From: Chitinophagaceae bacterium
GTDB taxonomy: Bacteria; Bacteroidota; Bacteroidia; Chitinophagales; Chitinophagaceae
DNA: 41,707 nucleotides
Direction of reading: 5' to 3'
Assembly (NCBI GenBank): GCA_947447005.1
Contig: CANFHO010000012.1
Span: forward strand, 1-41,707
Below the pieces are notes generated by a model that saw nothing but the letters and a program-made list of their open reading frames with translations, ran no database searches and had not been told where the DNA came from. Of this stretch, positions 28,230 to 37,357 are shown piece after piece. The position numbers were made by a program, and so were the translations under genes. Position 1 is the stretch's first letter; each line of letters opens with the position of its first letter.

Positions 28230-29744
28230 TTAGGCAAGTACATTTATTTTTTTCTCTGCTGCAATCCTTTTGGATCCAAGCAATAAACCTTGTTCATTTC
28301 TTAAAACAGGTATTACCGTAATGCCATTTGAAGTAATAATGAATTCCCGTACCTCCTTGGAGTGGGCCATGCCCCTCGCTTTCATCACATAAATGCTTCT
28401 GTTTCTCTCTCCATCCAATTCAATATCCTCTAACATCATCCATGTATCAACCATAGAAGAAATTCCTTCGTCGCTCGGATTTCTGGCGATTGACCCCAAG
28501 GTGATTGCTGCAGTGAACATCACTGTAACGTGTTTCGTTTTTAAATAATCAATGAATCGAGTGAGCATTCCTCTTACATCACTGTTCGGTCCTTCAGTCA
28601 TGAGGTTTGTGATAGGGTCAAGAATAATGACAGAAGGTTTGTGTTCTTCAATCAAAACTTTGATGGATAAAAAATGCAATTCCAGATTTTGCAAGGTGGG
28701 TCTTGCATAATAAAATTGGAGTTTGCCGGATTTGGTAAATATCTCCAAATTGATACCAATCGATTTCATATTTCTGATGATCTGATTGGGCGACTCTTCA
28801 AACGCACAGAAAAAACAAGTTTCATTGTTCTCACACACACTTTTTGCAAATGAAGCTACGATGCTTGTTTTTCCTGTTCCTGAACTGCCAGAAACCAGGA
28901 TGCTGCTACCAACAAAAAATCCTTTGTTCTCCAACATTTCATCTAATTTGGGTATTCCTGAAGGAATTCTAATGAAGCTATTAACCTGATCAACTCCAAC
29001 AGTAACAATTGGGAAAACAGATAAGCCATTTTCATCAATGATGAAAGGATATTCATTATTCGCATGTTCAGAACCACGATATTTTAATATTCGAAGTCGC
29101 CTGGTTGCAATTTGATTTGTTATACGATTGCTCAATTCAATTACACAGTCTGCTACATTTTCTTCCAATCCCAGACGGGTTACATAAATATCTCCAAGTT
29201 CGGCAGTAATAATAGCTGTTACATTTTTTTCCTTCAGCCAAAAGAACAATCGTTTGAATTCAGAACGAAGCATACTAATATCAAGATTGACAAACAGACT
29301 ATCCAGTGAATCAAGTACAATTCGTTTTGCATGTATGCTTTCAATTGCTTTTTCAAGTCGGATAAAAAGGCCGTCAATATTATATTTTCCAGCCTCATGA
29401 TATTCGTTATGGCTTACATGTAAATGTTCGAGGTATAATTTTTTCTCCTTGATCATTGTGCCCAATTCAAATCCAAGATTTGAAACATTGGTTAACAGTT
29501 CATCTGCTTTCTCTTCAAATGTCATGAATACACCGGGTTCATCATACATGGCAATTCCTTTCAAAATAAATTGCATCGCCATAAATGTTTTTCCAGAGCC
29601 TATGCCACCTACAACCAATGTAGGTCTGTTTTGTGGAATTCCTCCTAAAGTGAGATTATCAAAACCTTTAATGCCGGTTGGCGTTTTTTCAAGATGATGC
29701 GAAACATCATTCAACTCCATTTTTACTTCTTGTGATTCCATCAT
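28230..29744 (-). CDS. kaiC: Two-domain KaiC family ATPase
   Basis: Duplicated RecA-like ATPase: CI P-loop GGIGSGKT with FEEKADE; CII P-loop GSSGTGKT with FEESPNQIIRNM; VDTWMMLEDIELDGERNRSIYVMKARGMAHSKEVREFII matches the KaiC CII C-terminal region. Confidence 0.94.
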   Translation of the reverse strand: MMESQEVKMELNDVSHHLEKTPTGIKGFDNLTLGGIPQNRPTLVVGGIGSGKTFMAMQFILKGIAMYDEPGVFMTFEEKADELLTNVSNLGFELGTMIKEKKLYLEHLHVSHNEYHEAGKYNIDGLFIRLEKAIESIHAKRIVLDSLDSLFVNLDISMLRSEFKRLFFWLKEKNVTAIITAELGDIYVTRLGLEENVADCVIELSNRITNQIATRRLRILKYRGSEHANNEYPFIIDENGLSVFPIVTVGVDQVNSFIRIPSGIPKLDEMLENKGFFVGSSILVSGSSGTGKTSIVASFAKSVCENNETCFFCAFEESPNQIIRNMKSIGINLEIFTKSGKLQFYYARPTLQNLELHFLSIKVLIEEHKPSVIILDPITNLMTEGPNSDVRGMLTRFIDYLKTKHVTVMFTAAITLGSIARNPSDEGISSMVDTWMMLEDIELDGERNRSIYVMKARGMAHSKEVREFIITSNGITVIPVLRNEQGLLLGSKRIAAEKKINVLA

Positions 29745-29779
29745 TTAATTTTTTGCAGTTTCAGAACATTTATATCATG

Positions 29780-29787
29780 CAAAATTA
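29780..29787 (-). promoter_or_regulatory. Putative -7 element (TAATTTTG on minus strand) upstream of kaiC
   Basis: Plus-strand CAAAATTA = TAATTTTG on the minus strand, about 35 nt upstream of the kaiC ATG; no clear -33 element found. Confidence 0.3.
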
Positions 29788-29860
29788 CTTGCAGAGATTT
29801 CTGAAGAAATGATGTGAATCAAGTGATGGCGTAGCATGAATCACTTTTGTTCTTAACAGC

Positions 29861-29953
29861 CAGGGAAGGGGAATACAGGGAATACAAGTAATACAAGGCA
29901 CAAGGCACGGGGCACAAGGAATACAAGGAATACAAGGGACGAGGCACAGGGAA
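29861..29953. repeat. Degenerate 7/9-nt repeat array (array 2)
   Basis: CAGGGAA GGGGAATA CAGGGAATA CAAGTAATA CAAGGCA CAAGGCA CGGGGCA CAAGGAATA CAAGGAATA CAAGGGA CGAGGCA CAGGGAA. Confidence 0.92.
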
Positions 29954-29965
29954 TGATTGAAACGT

Positions 29966-32377
29966 TTAATCTTCTTTGAGAATATTTACTTTTTTGGCTG
30001 AAGTGGATTGTTTGATTCTGTATGAAAACGTAAGATTGACCTGTGTGGGTGAATAACGGCCATAGCCATCATAATGATAGTTTGCACCATTGTAAATGTA
30101 TTTTGCCTTGCGTGTTTTGAACACGTCGAGTACATTTAAACTTACGGTACCTCTTTCTTTCAGGATATCCTTACTCAAAGAGAGATCGGTATAAAACATA
30201 CCTTTTCTTTTACCTTGTACAGTTTTTTGTGCAGCTTCGTAATTTGTACGAATTTGTATATCCAGTTTATTCTTCAAACTAAAGCGTGATGTTTGTCTGG
30301 CAAACCAACTGTAAGTAGCTGTTTTGTATGCAGCAAGAATATTGCTTCCATCTATATTGGCATGAAAGAAATTTCCATTCAGATCTAGTTTCCACCATTT
30401 TTTGGGTTTAAAGCCCCCCGTCAGTTCAACCCCATATGCTTTTTCAAAAAGAAGGTTTTCTGGACGTGTGGTTGCATTTCCGGCTGCATCAACATATCTG
30501 ATTCTTTCAATCCTGCCATGGGTACTTCTGTAATAAACAGAAGAACTTACAGAACCTTTATCAAATGTTTTTAAATGACCTAATTCAAATACGTTGCTGA
30601 ATTCAGGGTTCAGATTTGGATTTCCACCACTAAAATTCCTGCTATCTGAAAAAGTGGCATAAGGACTTAAATCATTGTAAACAGGTCGTCTGATACGCCT
30701 GCTATAACTGATTTGTAAACCATGATCGTTTGGCAATTGATAGGTAAAGTGCGAACTGGGAAACAGATTGGCATAGTTTCTTGGATTTTTATCATTGGTT
30801 CTGTCCAGCCTTGTTTCAACATCCGTCAATTCTGCTCTAAGTCCCAATTGATAAGAAAGCTTTTCGGCTTTATTTTCATATATCCCATATGCCGCATGAA
30901 TATTTTCGTTGTAGACAAAAACGTTGTTGAAGCCAGGCAATGGATCAAATCCACCACTGACATTTTTTTGTGCAACGAGGTAGTCGTTTACCATGTTACG
31001 CAGACTGCTTCTAAGTCCGGTTTCAAATTTTCCCTCTTTTCCGATGGGTTTAGTATAATCAACCTGAAGGAGGTATTGTTTTTCAAATTCAATATTGACA
31101 GAATGTTGAATGATGTTTTTGGTTAGATCTTCCACATGTGTAGGAGAAAACAATTTTTGAGTAAAAATCTGATCTGAATTTTCCCAATAATCCAGGTATT
31201 TGAATTCAGCTGAAAGTTCATGACCCTTTTGTGCAAAAGTCTTTTTATAATCTACCGTAAAATCAGTGTAGGGTTCAATTTCATCTTCATCCTGCGTACG
31301 TTTAACGTAATCCTTTAGATTATTTTTTGTGAAAAGATAGTCGTTGTACAAGATGGATGTCAATCTTTTCCCCTTGCTTTTTTTGTACATGTACGCAGCG
31401 GTGATTACGCTTTTTTCATTGAAGAAGTAATCCATTCCACCTCGAATATTATTGTTGTATCCAGTGAAACTTCCTTTATTATTTTGTTGGGTGATGAAGG
31501 TTGAATCCAGTCGATATATTTCCTGATAGGTTGAATTGTAGTAAGGCTGAACACGATATGCGATACCGTAGTTGATGAAAAAATTGATTTTATTTTTTCT
31601 GTAATTGACATTGGCAGCCCCTCCGAAATTTGTAGGATTGCCAGAAATCAATTCAAAGGATCCATTGAAACCTTGGCGCCTGTCTTTTTTCAGGATGATG
31701 TTGATGATGCCCGCCATGCCTTCAGCCTCATAGCGAGCTGAAGGGTTGGTGATGATCTCAACACGTTCAACCATGTTTGCCTGTAGTTGCTGCAACCCTG
31801 CAGCACCTTTGATACTCACCAAGCCAGAAGGTTTGCCATCAATCAAAATTCTGACATTGTCGCTACCACGTAATTTAACACCTCCATCAGGATCAACTGA
31901 AACCGAAGGAATATTCATCAGGATATCGGAAGCGGACCCACCTGCATTTGCAAGATCTTTGCCTACATTGAATATTTTTTTATCCAGGGCCAGTTGCATG
32001 GTGCTCTTTTCAGCCTGAACAACAATTTCTTTCAGTGATTGGTTGGTGATAGCTATTTTGACGATGCCCAGATTTACAACTTCATTTTTTTCGTTGATGA
32101 TGATGTTTTTCCTTGTGATGGTGCTGTATCCGATGAAATTGAAACGAACTGAATAGGATCCATAAGGGACACGCAATTCAAAACCACCATCAGTATTGGT
32201 GAGTTTTTCTTGAATCACTTCTTTTCCGCCTGTTTTGTTTACCTGCACAGTGGCAAATCCAAGTGGTTTATTATCGGTCGAATCAAACAGGCGGCCTATT
32301 ATGACTCCTTGTTGGATATTTTGGGCATGGGAAGAAAGAACAGAAAGCAACAATGAAACAAGCAATATCGATCTCAT
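29966..32377 (-). CDS. TonB-dependent receptor / outer-membrane beta-barrel protein with carboxypeptidase-regulatory-like domain
   Basis: GVIIGRLFDSTDNKPLGFATVQV...GSYSVRFNFIGYST (CarboxypepD_reg-like), ASDILMNIPSVSVDPDGGVKLRGSDNVRILIDGKPSG (plug), long beta-barrel with SYSRRIRRPVYNDLSPYATFSDSRNFSGGNPNLNPE. Confidence 0.94.
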   Translation of the reverse strand: MRSILLVSLLLSVLSSHAQNIQQGVIIGRLFDSTDNKPLGFATVQVNKTGGKEVIQEKLTNTDGGFELRVPYGSYSVRFNFIGYSTITRKNIIINEKNEVVNLGIVKIAITNQSLKEIVVQAEKSTMQLALDKKIFNVGKDLANAGGSASDILMNIPSVSVDPDGGVKLRGSDNVRILIDGKPSGLVSIKGAAGLQQLQANMVERVEIITNPSARYEAEGMAGIINIILKKDRRQGFNGSFELISGNPTNFGGAANVNYRKNKINFFINYGIAYRVQPYYNSTYQEIYRLDSTFITQQNNKGSFTGYNNNIRGGMDYFFNEKSVITAAYMYKKSKGKRLTSILYNDYLFTKNNLKDYVKRTQDEDEIEPYTDFTVDYKKTFAQKGHELSAEFKYLDYWENSDQIFTQKLFSPTHVEDLTKNIIQHSVNIEFEKQYLLQVDYTKPIGKEGKFETGLRSSLRNMVNDYLVAQKNVSGGFDPLPGFNNVFVYNENIHAAYGIYENKAEKLSYQLGLRAELTDVETRLDRTNDKNPRNYANLFPSSHFTYQLPNDHGLQISYSRRIRRPVYNDLSPYATFSDSRNFSGGNPNLNPEFSNVFELGHLKTFDKGSVSSSVYYRSTHGRIERIRYVDAAGNATTRPENLLFEKAYGVELTGGFKPKKWWKLDLNGNFFHANIDGSNILAAYKTATYSWFARQTSRFSLKNKLDIQIRTNYEAAQKTVQGKRKGMFYTDLSLSKDILKERGTVSLNVLDVFKTRKAKYIYNGANYHYDGYGRYSPTQVNLTFSYRIKQSTSAKKVNILKED

Positions 32378-32469
32378 CAGAAAAAATATGAAATGGTAAG
32401 ATGATTAAAAATAGGATAAACTTGTAAATAGGGATGCAGATAAATAGTAATGGGGGTATTGGGAATGCC

Positions 32470-32529
32470 AGGCAAAGAGGCAAGGAGGCAAAGAGACAGA
32501 AAAGAGAAAGGAGAAGGGCGAAAAGTGAA
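32470..32529. repeat. Degenerate 8-nt then 7-nt purine-rich repeat array (array 6)
   Basis: AGGCAAAG AGGCAAGG AGGCAAAG AGACAGAA, then AAGAGAA AGGAGAA GGGCGAA AAGTGAA, in phase. Confidence 0.75.
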
Positions 32530-32655
32530 GAACTGGCAGAAAAGAGTCATTGAGCTGAAAAGTGCCATCTTATTCTGACTTTTTAAACTTAACGCATAAA
32601 CATAGTGTCTATTGATGTGTTATCTTTATCATCAATCATTTTCAACATCACATTC

Positions 32656-34698
32656 ATGAAATATCTCCTCTCGCTTACTCTCTTCATTTCGCTGCATGCT
32701 TCATCACAGATCGACCCTACGCATATAACCATTGCACGGGACAGCTTTGGAGTGCCGCATATTTTTGCCAAAACAGATCCAGAGGTTTCCTATGGATTGG
32801 CATGGGCACATGCAGAAGATGATTTCAACAGTTTGCAACAAGTGGCCCTTCCTGCCAAAGGATTGATGGGAACAGTATACGGAAAAACCGGTGTTGCAGG
32901 CGATTATGCATTTGCCTTGTTCAGATGCAGAGAGATTACAGAAGAAAGATGGAATACACTCTCACCTGAATTTTTGAAATTGATTGAAGGGTACGTGCAA
33001 GGAATGAATGACTATGCAAAGGCACATCCGCAGGAAGTGATGGCCAAAAAATTATTTCCAATCACTGTAAAAGACTATATCGCATCATCTGTTTTGGCAC
33101 TCACGATTTTCAATGGAGGTGACAAAGCCCTGCGAGCAATTTTTGCAAACAAGGTCGAACCTACCATTGATTACGATAAAATGGGTTCAAATGCCATTGC
33201 TATCAGTTCTTCCAAAACCAATACCGGAGAGGCTTTCCTGGCTATCAATGCACATCAGCCAAATGAAGGTCCTGAAGCTTTTTACGAAGCACATGTCAAT
33301 AGTGAAGAAGGTTGGAACGCATTGGGTGGATTGCTGGCAGGCGGACCATGTATTCTGCATGGTGTGAATGAAAATCTTGGATGGGCCCATACAGTCAATA
33401 TGTGCGACAGGATGGATATTTTTCAATTGCAGATCAATCCCAATAATAAAGACCAATATATGTTTGATGGGGTGTGGACTGATTTAGAGAAGAAAAAAAT
33501 CAAACTGCATATTAAAGGCATCCCCATTCCTGTATCCAGGGATTTATATTGGAGTAAATACGGTGCCACGATGAAGAACGAGCAGGGAACATTTGCCATT
33601 CGTTTGGGTGCCAACATGGAAATTCGTGCATTGGAGCAGTGGTATAAGATGAACAAGGCAAAAAATTTCACGGAGTTTTACAAGGCTATCAGCCTGCAAG
33701 GATTGTCGATGTTCAATATTATGTATGCAGATCGCAATGATACCATCTTTTACATCAACAATGCCCTTATGCCCATCAGGGATGCATCACCAGCATACAA
33801 TTGGAAGAGCACCGTTCCAGGTAATACGTCAAAAACATTGTGGACTTCATTCAGGCCTATTGGTCAATTGCCTCAATATGTGAATCCCAAAAGTGGATTC
33901 CTTTTCAATACAAACCATTCGTCATTTCTGGCTTCCGGGAAAGCTGATAATTTATCCGAAACATCATTTCCAACACAAGACGGCTGGGAAACCTTGCAAA
34001 ACAATCGCAGTGTGAGGTTCCTGGAGTTGATGCCTCAGGAAGGAAAAATAGATTTTGAAACGTTTAAAAAGATCAAATTCAGCAGGCAATATCCTTCACA
34101 ATTTCAGTTTCCGGTGGGAATTGATTCTGTTTTTGTGATGAATCCATCTGCGTATCCTCAGTACGATACCATCTTAAGAAACCTTCAACAATGGGATCGC
34201 AAAGGGGAAGCCGACAGCAAGGGTGCCGGTGCATTCTTGATGGTATATGAAGCCGTTTCATCCAAATTCAAAAGTGTTCAAAGACAGTTGACTTTAGCAG
34301 AATGGGAAACGGTGTTGTCAAAAGTAAAGGAACAGATGATGCAGAATTTTGGAACCACTGATTTGAAATTGGGAGATATTCAAAAAATTGTACGTGGCTC
34401 CAAAGTATTGCCAGCTCCGGGTTTGCCGGATCTGTTGGCACCCGAATGGAGTGTAAAAAATGAAACTGGAACAAGAAAGATTTCAGGAGGGGATGCCTAT
34501 GTTGCCTTGGTGCGTTTCCCTAAAACCGGTTTACCGATCATTGAAACAGTAAACACCTATGGCGCTTCAGCAAAAGAAGGGAAACCGCATTTCGATGATC
34601 AGATTCCGCTTTTCTTGCAACAGAAGACCAAGCATATGACACTCGACAAACAAGAGGTGTTGAGAAATGCTGTGCGTACATATCATCCTGGAGAATAA
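32656..34698 (+). CDS. Penicillin acylase family protein (Ntn hydrolase), secreted
   Basis: ITIARDSFGVPHIFAKTDPEVSYGLAWAHAEDDF; GSNAIAISSSKTNTGEAFLAINAHQP (Gly|Ser autoprocessing site); GWAHTVN. ATG at 32656 gives MKYLLSLTLFISLHASSQ. Confidence 0.93.
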   Translation: MKYLLSLTLFISLHASSQIDPTHITIARDSFGVPHIFAKTDPEVSYGLAWAHAEDDFNSLQQVALPAKGLMGTVYGKTGVAGDYAFALFRCREITEERWNTLSPEFLKLIEGYVQGMNDYAKAHPQEVMAKKLFPITVKDYIASSVLALTIFNGGDKALRAIFANKVEPTIDYDKMGSNAIAISSSKTNTGEAFLAINAHQPNEGPEAFYEAHVNSEEGWNALGGLLAGGPCILHGVNENLGWAHTVNMCDRMDIFQLQINPNNKDQYMFDGVWTDLEKKKIKLHIKGIPIPVSRDLYWSKYGATMKNEQGTFAIRLGANMEIRALEQWYKMNKAKNFTEFYKAISLQGLSMFNIMYADRNDTIFYINNALMPIRDASPAYNWKSTVPGNTSKTLWTSFRPIGQLPQYVNPKSGFLFNTNHSSFLASGKADNLSETSFPTQDGWETLQNNRSVRFLELMPQEGKIDFETFKKIKFSRQYPSQFQFPVGIDSVFVMNPSAYPQYDTILRNLQQWDRKGEADSKGAGAFLMVYEAVSSKFKSVQRQLTLAEWETVLSKVKEQMMQNFGTTDLKLGDIQKIVRGSKVLPAPGLPDLLAPEWSVKNETGTRKISGGDAYVALVRFPKTGLPIIETVNTYGASAKEGKPHFDDQIPLFLQQKTKHMTLDKQEVLRNAVRTYHPGE

Positions 34699-34712
34699 AT
34701 AAATGTAATTGT

Positions 34713-35447
34713 ATGTCGATGCATCCCAATGACATGGTAGTGATAACAGGTGCCGGAATTTCTGTTGATTCTGGTATCAAGCCTTTTAGAGGCAAGGATG
34801 GTATTTGGAAGGAAAACCCTTTGGAAATGGCCACCTTCAAAAAATTCATGACAGAACCTGAAGTGTTTTTGGCATGGTATTATCAACGTTTTATCATTTG
34901 CAGAAATGCAGAACCCAATAAGGTACATCATTTGATTGCTGAAAAAGGCTTTCGGGTGATTACACAAAACGTAGACAATCTTCACCTAAACGCAAAGCAT
35001 CCCTCCCACAGACTTGTAGAGATTCATGGAAACATCACCCAAAAAAGAAAAATTCAGGCAACTGATCGAAGTGAATTGGAATTTGCTGATTGGGAGTCGG
35101 TGGATGAAGAAAATCTGACATCATCCCTCTTTGAAAAATTCCATATTGGTGCAGGAGGAGCAATTGACATGGAAGAATCATACAGGCCACATATTTTGTT
35201 GTTTGATGAGTATTATTCCGACTTGTATGAATATCATAAAGCTTTGCAATGGGTAGATGAAGCCAATACGATTTTGTTCATGGGAACTTCCAATTCTGTA
35301 GGCATTACTGAAGGCATTTTAAATATGGCAGTAAATGCAGGCAAACGCGTAGTGGTGGTAGATCCAAATCCAAGTACTTCATTTATGCAACATGGTGTGG
35401 AAGTGAACAGGATGACTGCAAGAGAATATTGCGACAGTGAACTTTAA
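34713..35447 (+). CDS. SIR2 family NAD-dependent protein deacylase (divergent sirtuin without zinc-ribbon cysteines)
   Basis: VVITGAGISVDSGIKPFRGKDGIWKENP, VITQNVDNLH, LVEIHGN (catalytic His), RPHILLFDEYY, FMGTSNSV: sirtuin motifs in correct order. Confidence 0.9.
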   Translation: MSMHPNDMVVITGAGISVDSGIKPFRGKDGIWKENPLEMATFKKFMTEPEVFLAWYYQRFIICRNAEPNKVHHLIAEKGFRVITQNVDNLHLNAKHPSHRLVEIHGNITQKRKIQATDRSELEFADWESVDEENLTSSLFEKFHIGAGGAIDMEESYRPHILLFDEYYSDLYEYHKALQWVDEANTILFMGTSNSVGITEGILNMAVNAGKRVVVVDPNPSTSFMQHGVEVNRMTAREYCDSEL

Positions 35448-35450
35448 CCT

Positions 35451-35870
35451 ATGAGTGATCAGATAAAAAAGGAACGATTATTACAAGAATTGTTGCGTTC
35501 CACGTATGCAACACTTCGACCATCCAAATTACATGGGATAGGTGTATTTGCTATCAAAGATATACCTCAAGGAACAAAAGATGTTTTTTCAAACCATGAT
35601 GCAGAGTGGATCAAAGTAAGTAAAGAAGAAGTAAACAATCTTCCCGAAGAATCCATCCAACTTGTTGAGAACTTTTGTTTGTATGATAAAGATCATTATT
35701 ATGTTCCTGAATATGGATTCAAGGTATTTGATATGGTTGTGTTCTTGAATCATTCAGAAACCCCCAATCTCATCTCCATCAATGATGGCGAATACTTTGA
35801 AACCACCCGTGATATCAGATGCGGTGAGGAGCTGCTGGTGGATTATGGTACTATTGTTGCGAGTCACTAA
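35451..35870 (+). CDS. SET domain-containing (putative protein-lysine methyltransferase) protein
   Basis: KLHGIGVFAIKDIPQGT, VVFLNHSETPN, CGEELLVDYG: the three conserved SET motifs in order. Starts 3 nt after the sirtuin stop. Confidence 0.9.
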   Translation: MSDQIKKERLLQELLRSTYATLRPSKLHGIGVFAIKDIPQGTKDVFSNHDAEWIKVSKEEVNNLPEESIQLVENFCLYDKDHYYVPEYGFKVFDMVVFLNHSETPNLISINDGEYFETTRDIRCGEELLVDYGTIVASH

Positions 35871-35881
35871 AAAGGCACTAA

Positions 35882-36023
35882 AAATACAAGGCACAAGGCA
35901 CAGGGCACGAGGCACAAGGAACAGCCTTACAAAAGAATTGTATTTCTTGTGCCCGGCTGTTCACTCGTGCCCTGTGCCTTGTCCCTTGTGCCTTGTATTT
36001 CTCGTGCCTTGTGCCTTGTATTT
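35882..36023. repeat. Heptad-word array folded as a long imperfect inverted repeat between convergent genes (array 3)
   Basis: CAAGGCA CAAGGCA CAGGGCA CGAGGCA CAAGGAA at 35887-35921. Exact inverted matches: 20 bp (35882-35901 vs 36004-36023), 18 bp (35894-35911 vs 35964-35981), 8 bp (35919-35926 vs 35955-35962). Confidence 0.93.
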
Positions 36024-37329
36024 AAAATTTCTTCCTCGCAATCATACTCTCATTCCTTCCCTTCTCGTTTGTAATGCTTTGAATGGTCCACATGTCTAGA
36101 AGATTATCTCCATCGATCATGCTGCCGCTGTAATCACCCCAAGATTGTCCTTCTGTACATCCTTTCCCTTCACCCATGCGAAAGATTTCTCTGGTGGTAC
36201 CTTTTTTGTCTTTTGCATATCTGTAGGTAAAACGCGGACTGATGAACATATTTTGATTCACTTCCTGAAATCCGATGAGCACATCCTTACGTTTATTGAC
36301 AGCAATTGTTGTTTGAATATAGTTGGTGGTATCGCTGCTGATCAATCCTTTTTGGATGATCTTACCATCTTTGGCACGAATCTGCAACCATTGAACTGCT
36401 GACCTTCCCTTGCATTCAACTGCCTGGGAAATCCAGATGCAACCACTTTGAAATACCAGATTCTTCGGATTTCTGTCGCCACTCGAAACCTTTTGTGCTG
36501 TACCTTTTTGTGGAGAAGCAGGAGGATAATCGAAGTAGGTAAGTCCGTGCATGCCAGTGTAAACCACTTCAGCATAAGGTGATCCATCTGCATTTTCACG
36601 TACCCTTCTGATCGTATAGGTACTGTCTTCAAAATCAAAGAAATACAAATCGTCTATGGCATCCTGTGTAAAGATGGGGTGACCTAAACTTCCTTTGAAA
36701 TGATATACAGATGCAGGTTTGCCACTTTTTGCTTGAGAAGTTTTCATAATGAAGGTATTCTCCTCTCCACCGGGGTAGGAGTATCCAATCCATTTTCTGC
36801 TGTACCCAATTCCACCACCATCTACTTCTTTGGTTCTGGAAACAGGATAAATATTCCATGCACCGGTTGGGTTGCTGGTTTCTGAAACTGCAACGTTTAC
36901 AGGTTTTGTTTTTTCCTTGTCATAATACCACCACATATCAAACAAAAAGACTTGATTATGAATATCAAATGCAAGCTTCGGATCAATGCCATTGTTGAAA
37001 CATTTTTGCGAAACACCCATCACATATTCACCCTGCTTGTTGTAGATCATGAGTCCACTATTGGAACCCTCCATCACGAAACCGCCACCCACAGCTACTT
37101 GTGGGTCTACCTGCCTATTGCCATCTGTTGATGCTTTGAAGAGCAATACCCCATCCACAGTTTGTGGGTCGCCACCAAATTTTCGAGGCGGACAAGTATT
37201 TCCATTGTTCAGATCGGTCTTGTGTATGGGGTTAACGATCTCTGTGTTAGATGGAAGTATTCTTTCTTGTGCAAAAGTTGAAGTACAAAAAAGCAAGAAA
37301 GCATGAATAAGCAGATTACGTATGGTCAT
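36022..37329 (-). CDS. Hypothetical secreted protein, possibly beta-propeller-like
   Basis: ATG at 37329 (MTIRNLLIHAFLLFCTSTFAQERILPSNTEIVNP) gives a signal peptide; the longer ORF to 37434 overlaps the upstream PhoD gene. Confidence 0.8.
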   Translation of the reverse strand: MTIRNLLIHAFLLFCTSTFAQERILPSNTEIVNPIHKTDLNNGNTCPPRKFGGDPQTVDGVLLFKASTDGNRQVDPQVAVGGGFVMEGSNSGLMIYNKQGEYVMGVSQKCFNNGIDPKLAFDIHNQVFLFDMWWYYDKEKTKPVNVAVSETSNPTGAWNIYPVSRTKEVDGGGIGYSRKWIGYSYPGGEENTFIMKTSQAKSGKPASVYHFKGSLGHPIFTQDAIDDLYFFDFEDSTYTIRRVRENADGSPYAEVVYTGMHGLTYFDYPPASPQKGTAQKVSSGDRNPKNLVFQSGCIWISQAVECKGRSAVQWLQIRAKDGKIIQKGLISSDTTNYIQTTIAVNKRKDVLIGFQEVNQNMFISPRFTYRYAKDKKGTTREIFRMGEGKGCTEGQSWGDYSGSMIDGDNLLDMWTIQSITNEKGRNESMIARKKF

Positions 37330-37357
37330 GAAATTAAAAATTTTAAAATTGAAATGA

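Noticed and set aside
29861-29953. CRISPR-like array interpretation of the short repeats
   Set aside because: Units are 7-9 nt with no spacers and no cas genes nearby; not CRISPR.
35782-36099. 105-aa plus-strand ORF crossing the 35882-36023 hairpin
   Set aside because: Starts inside the SET gene out of frame and consists mostly of translated inverted-repeat words (CPVPCPLCLVFLVPCALY).
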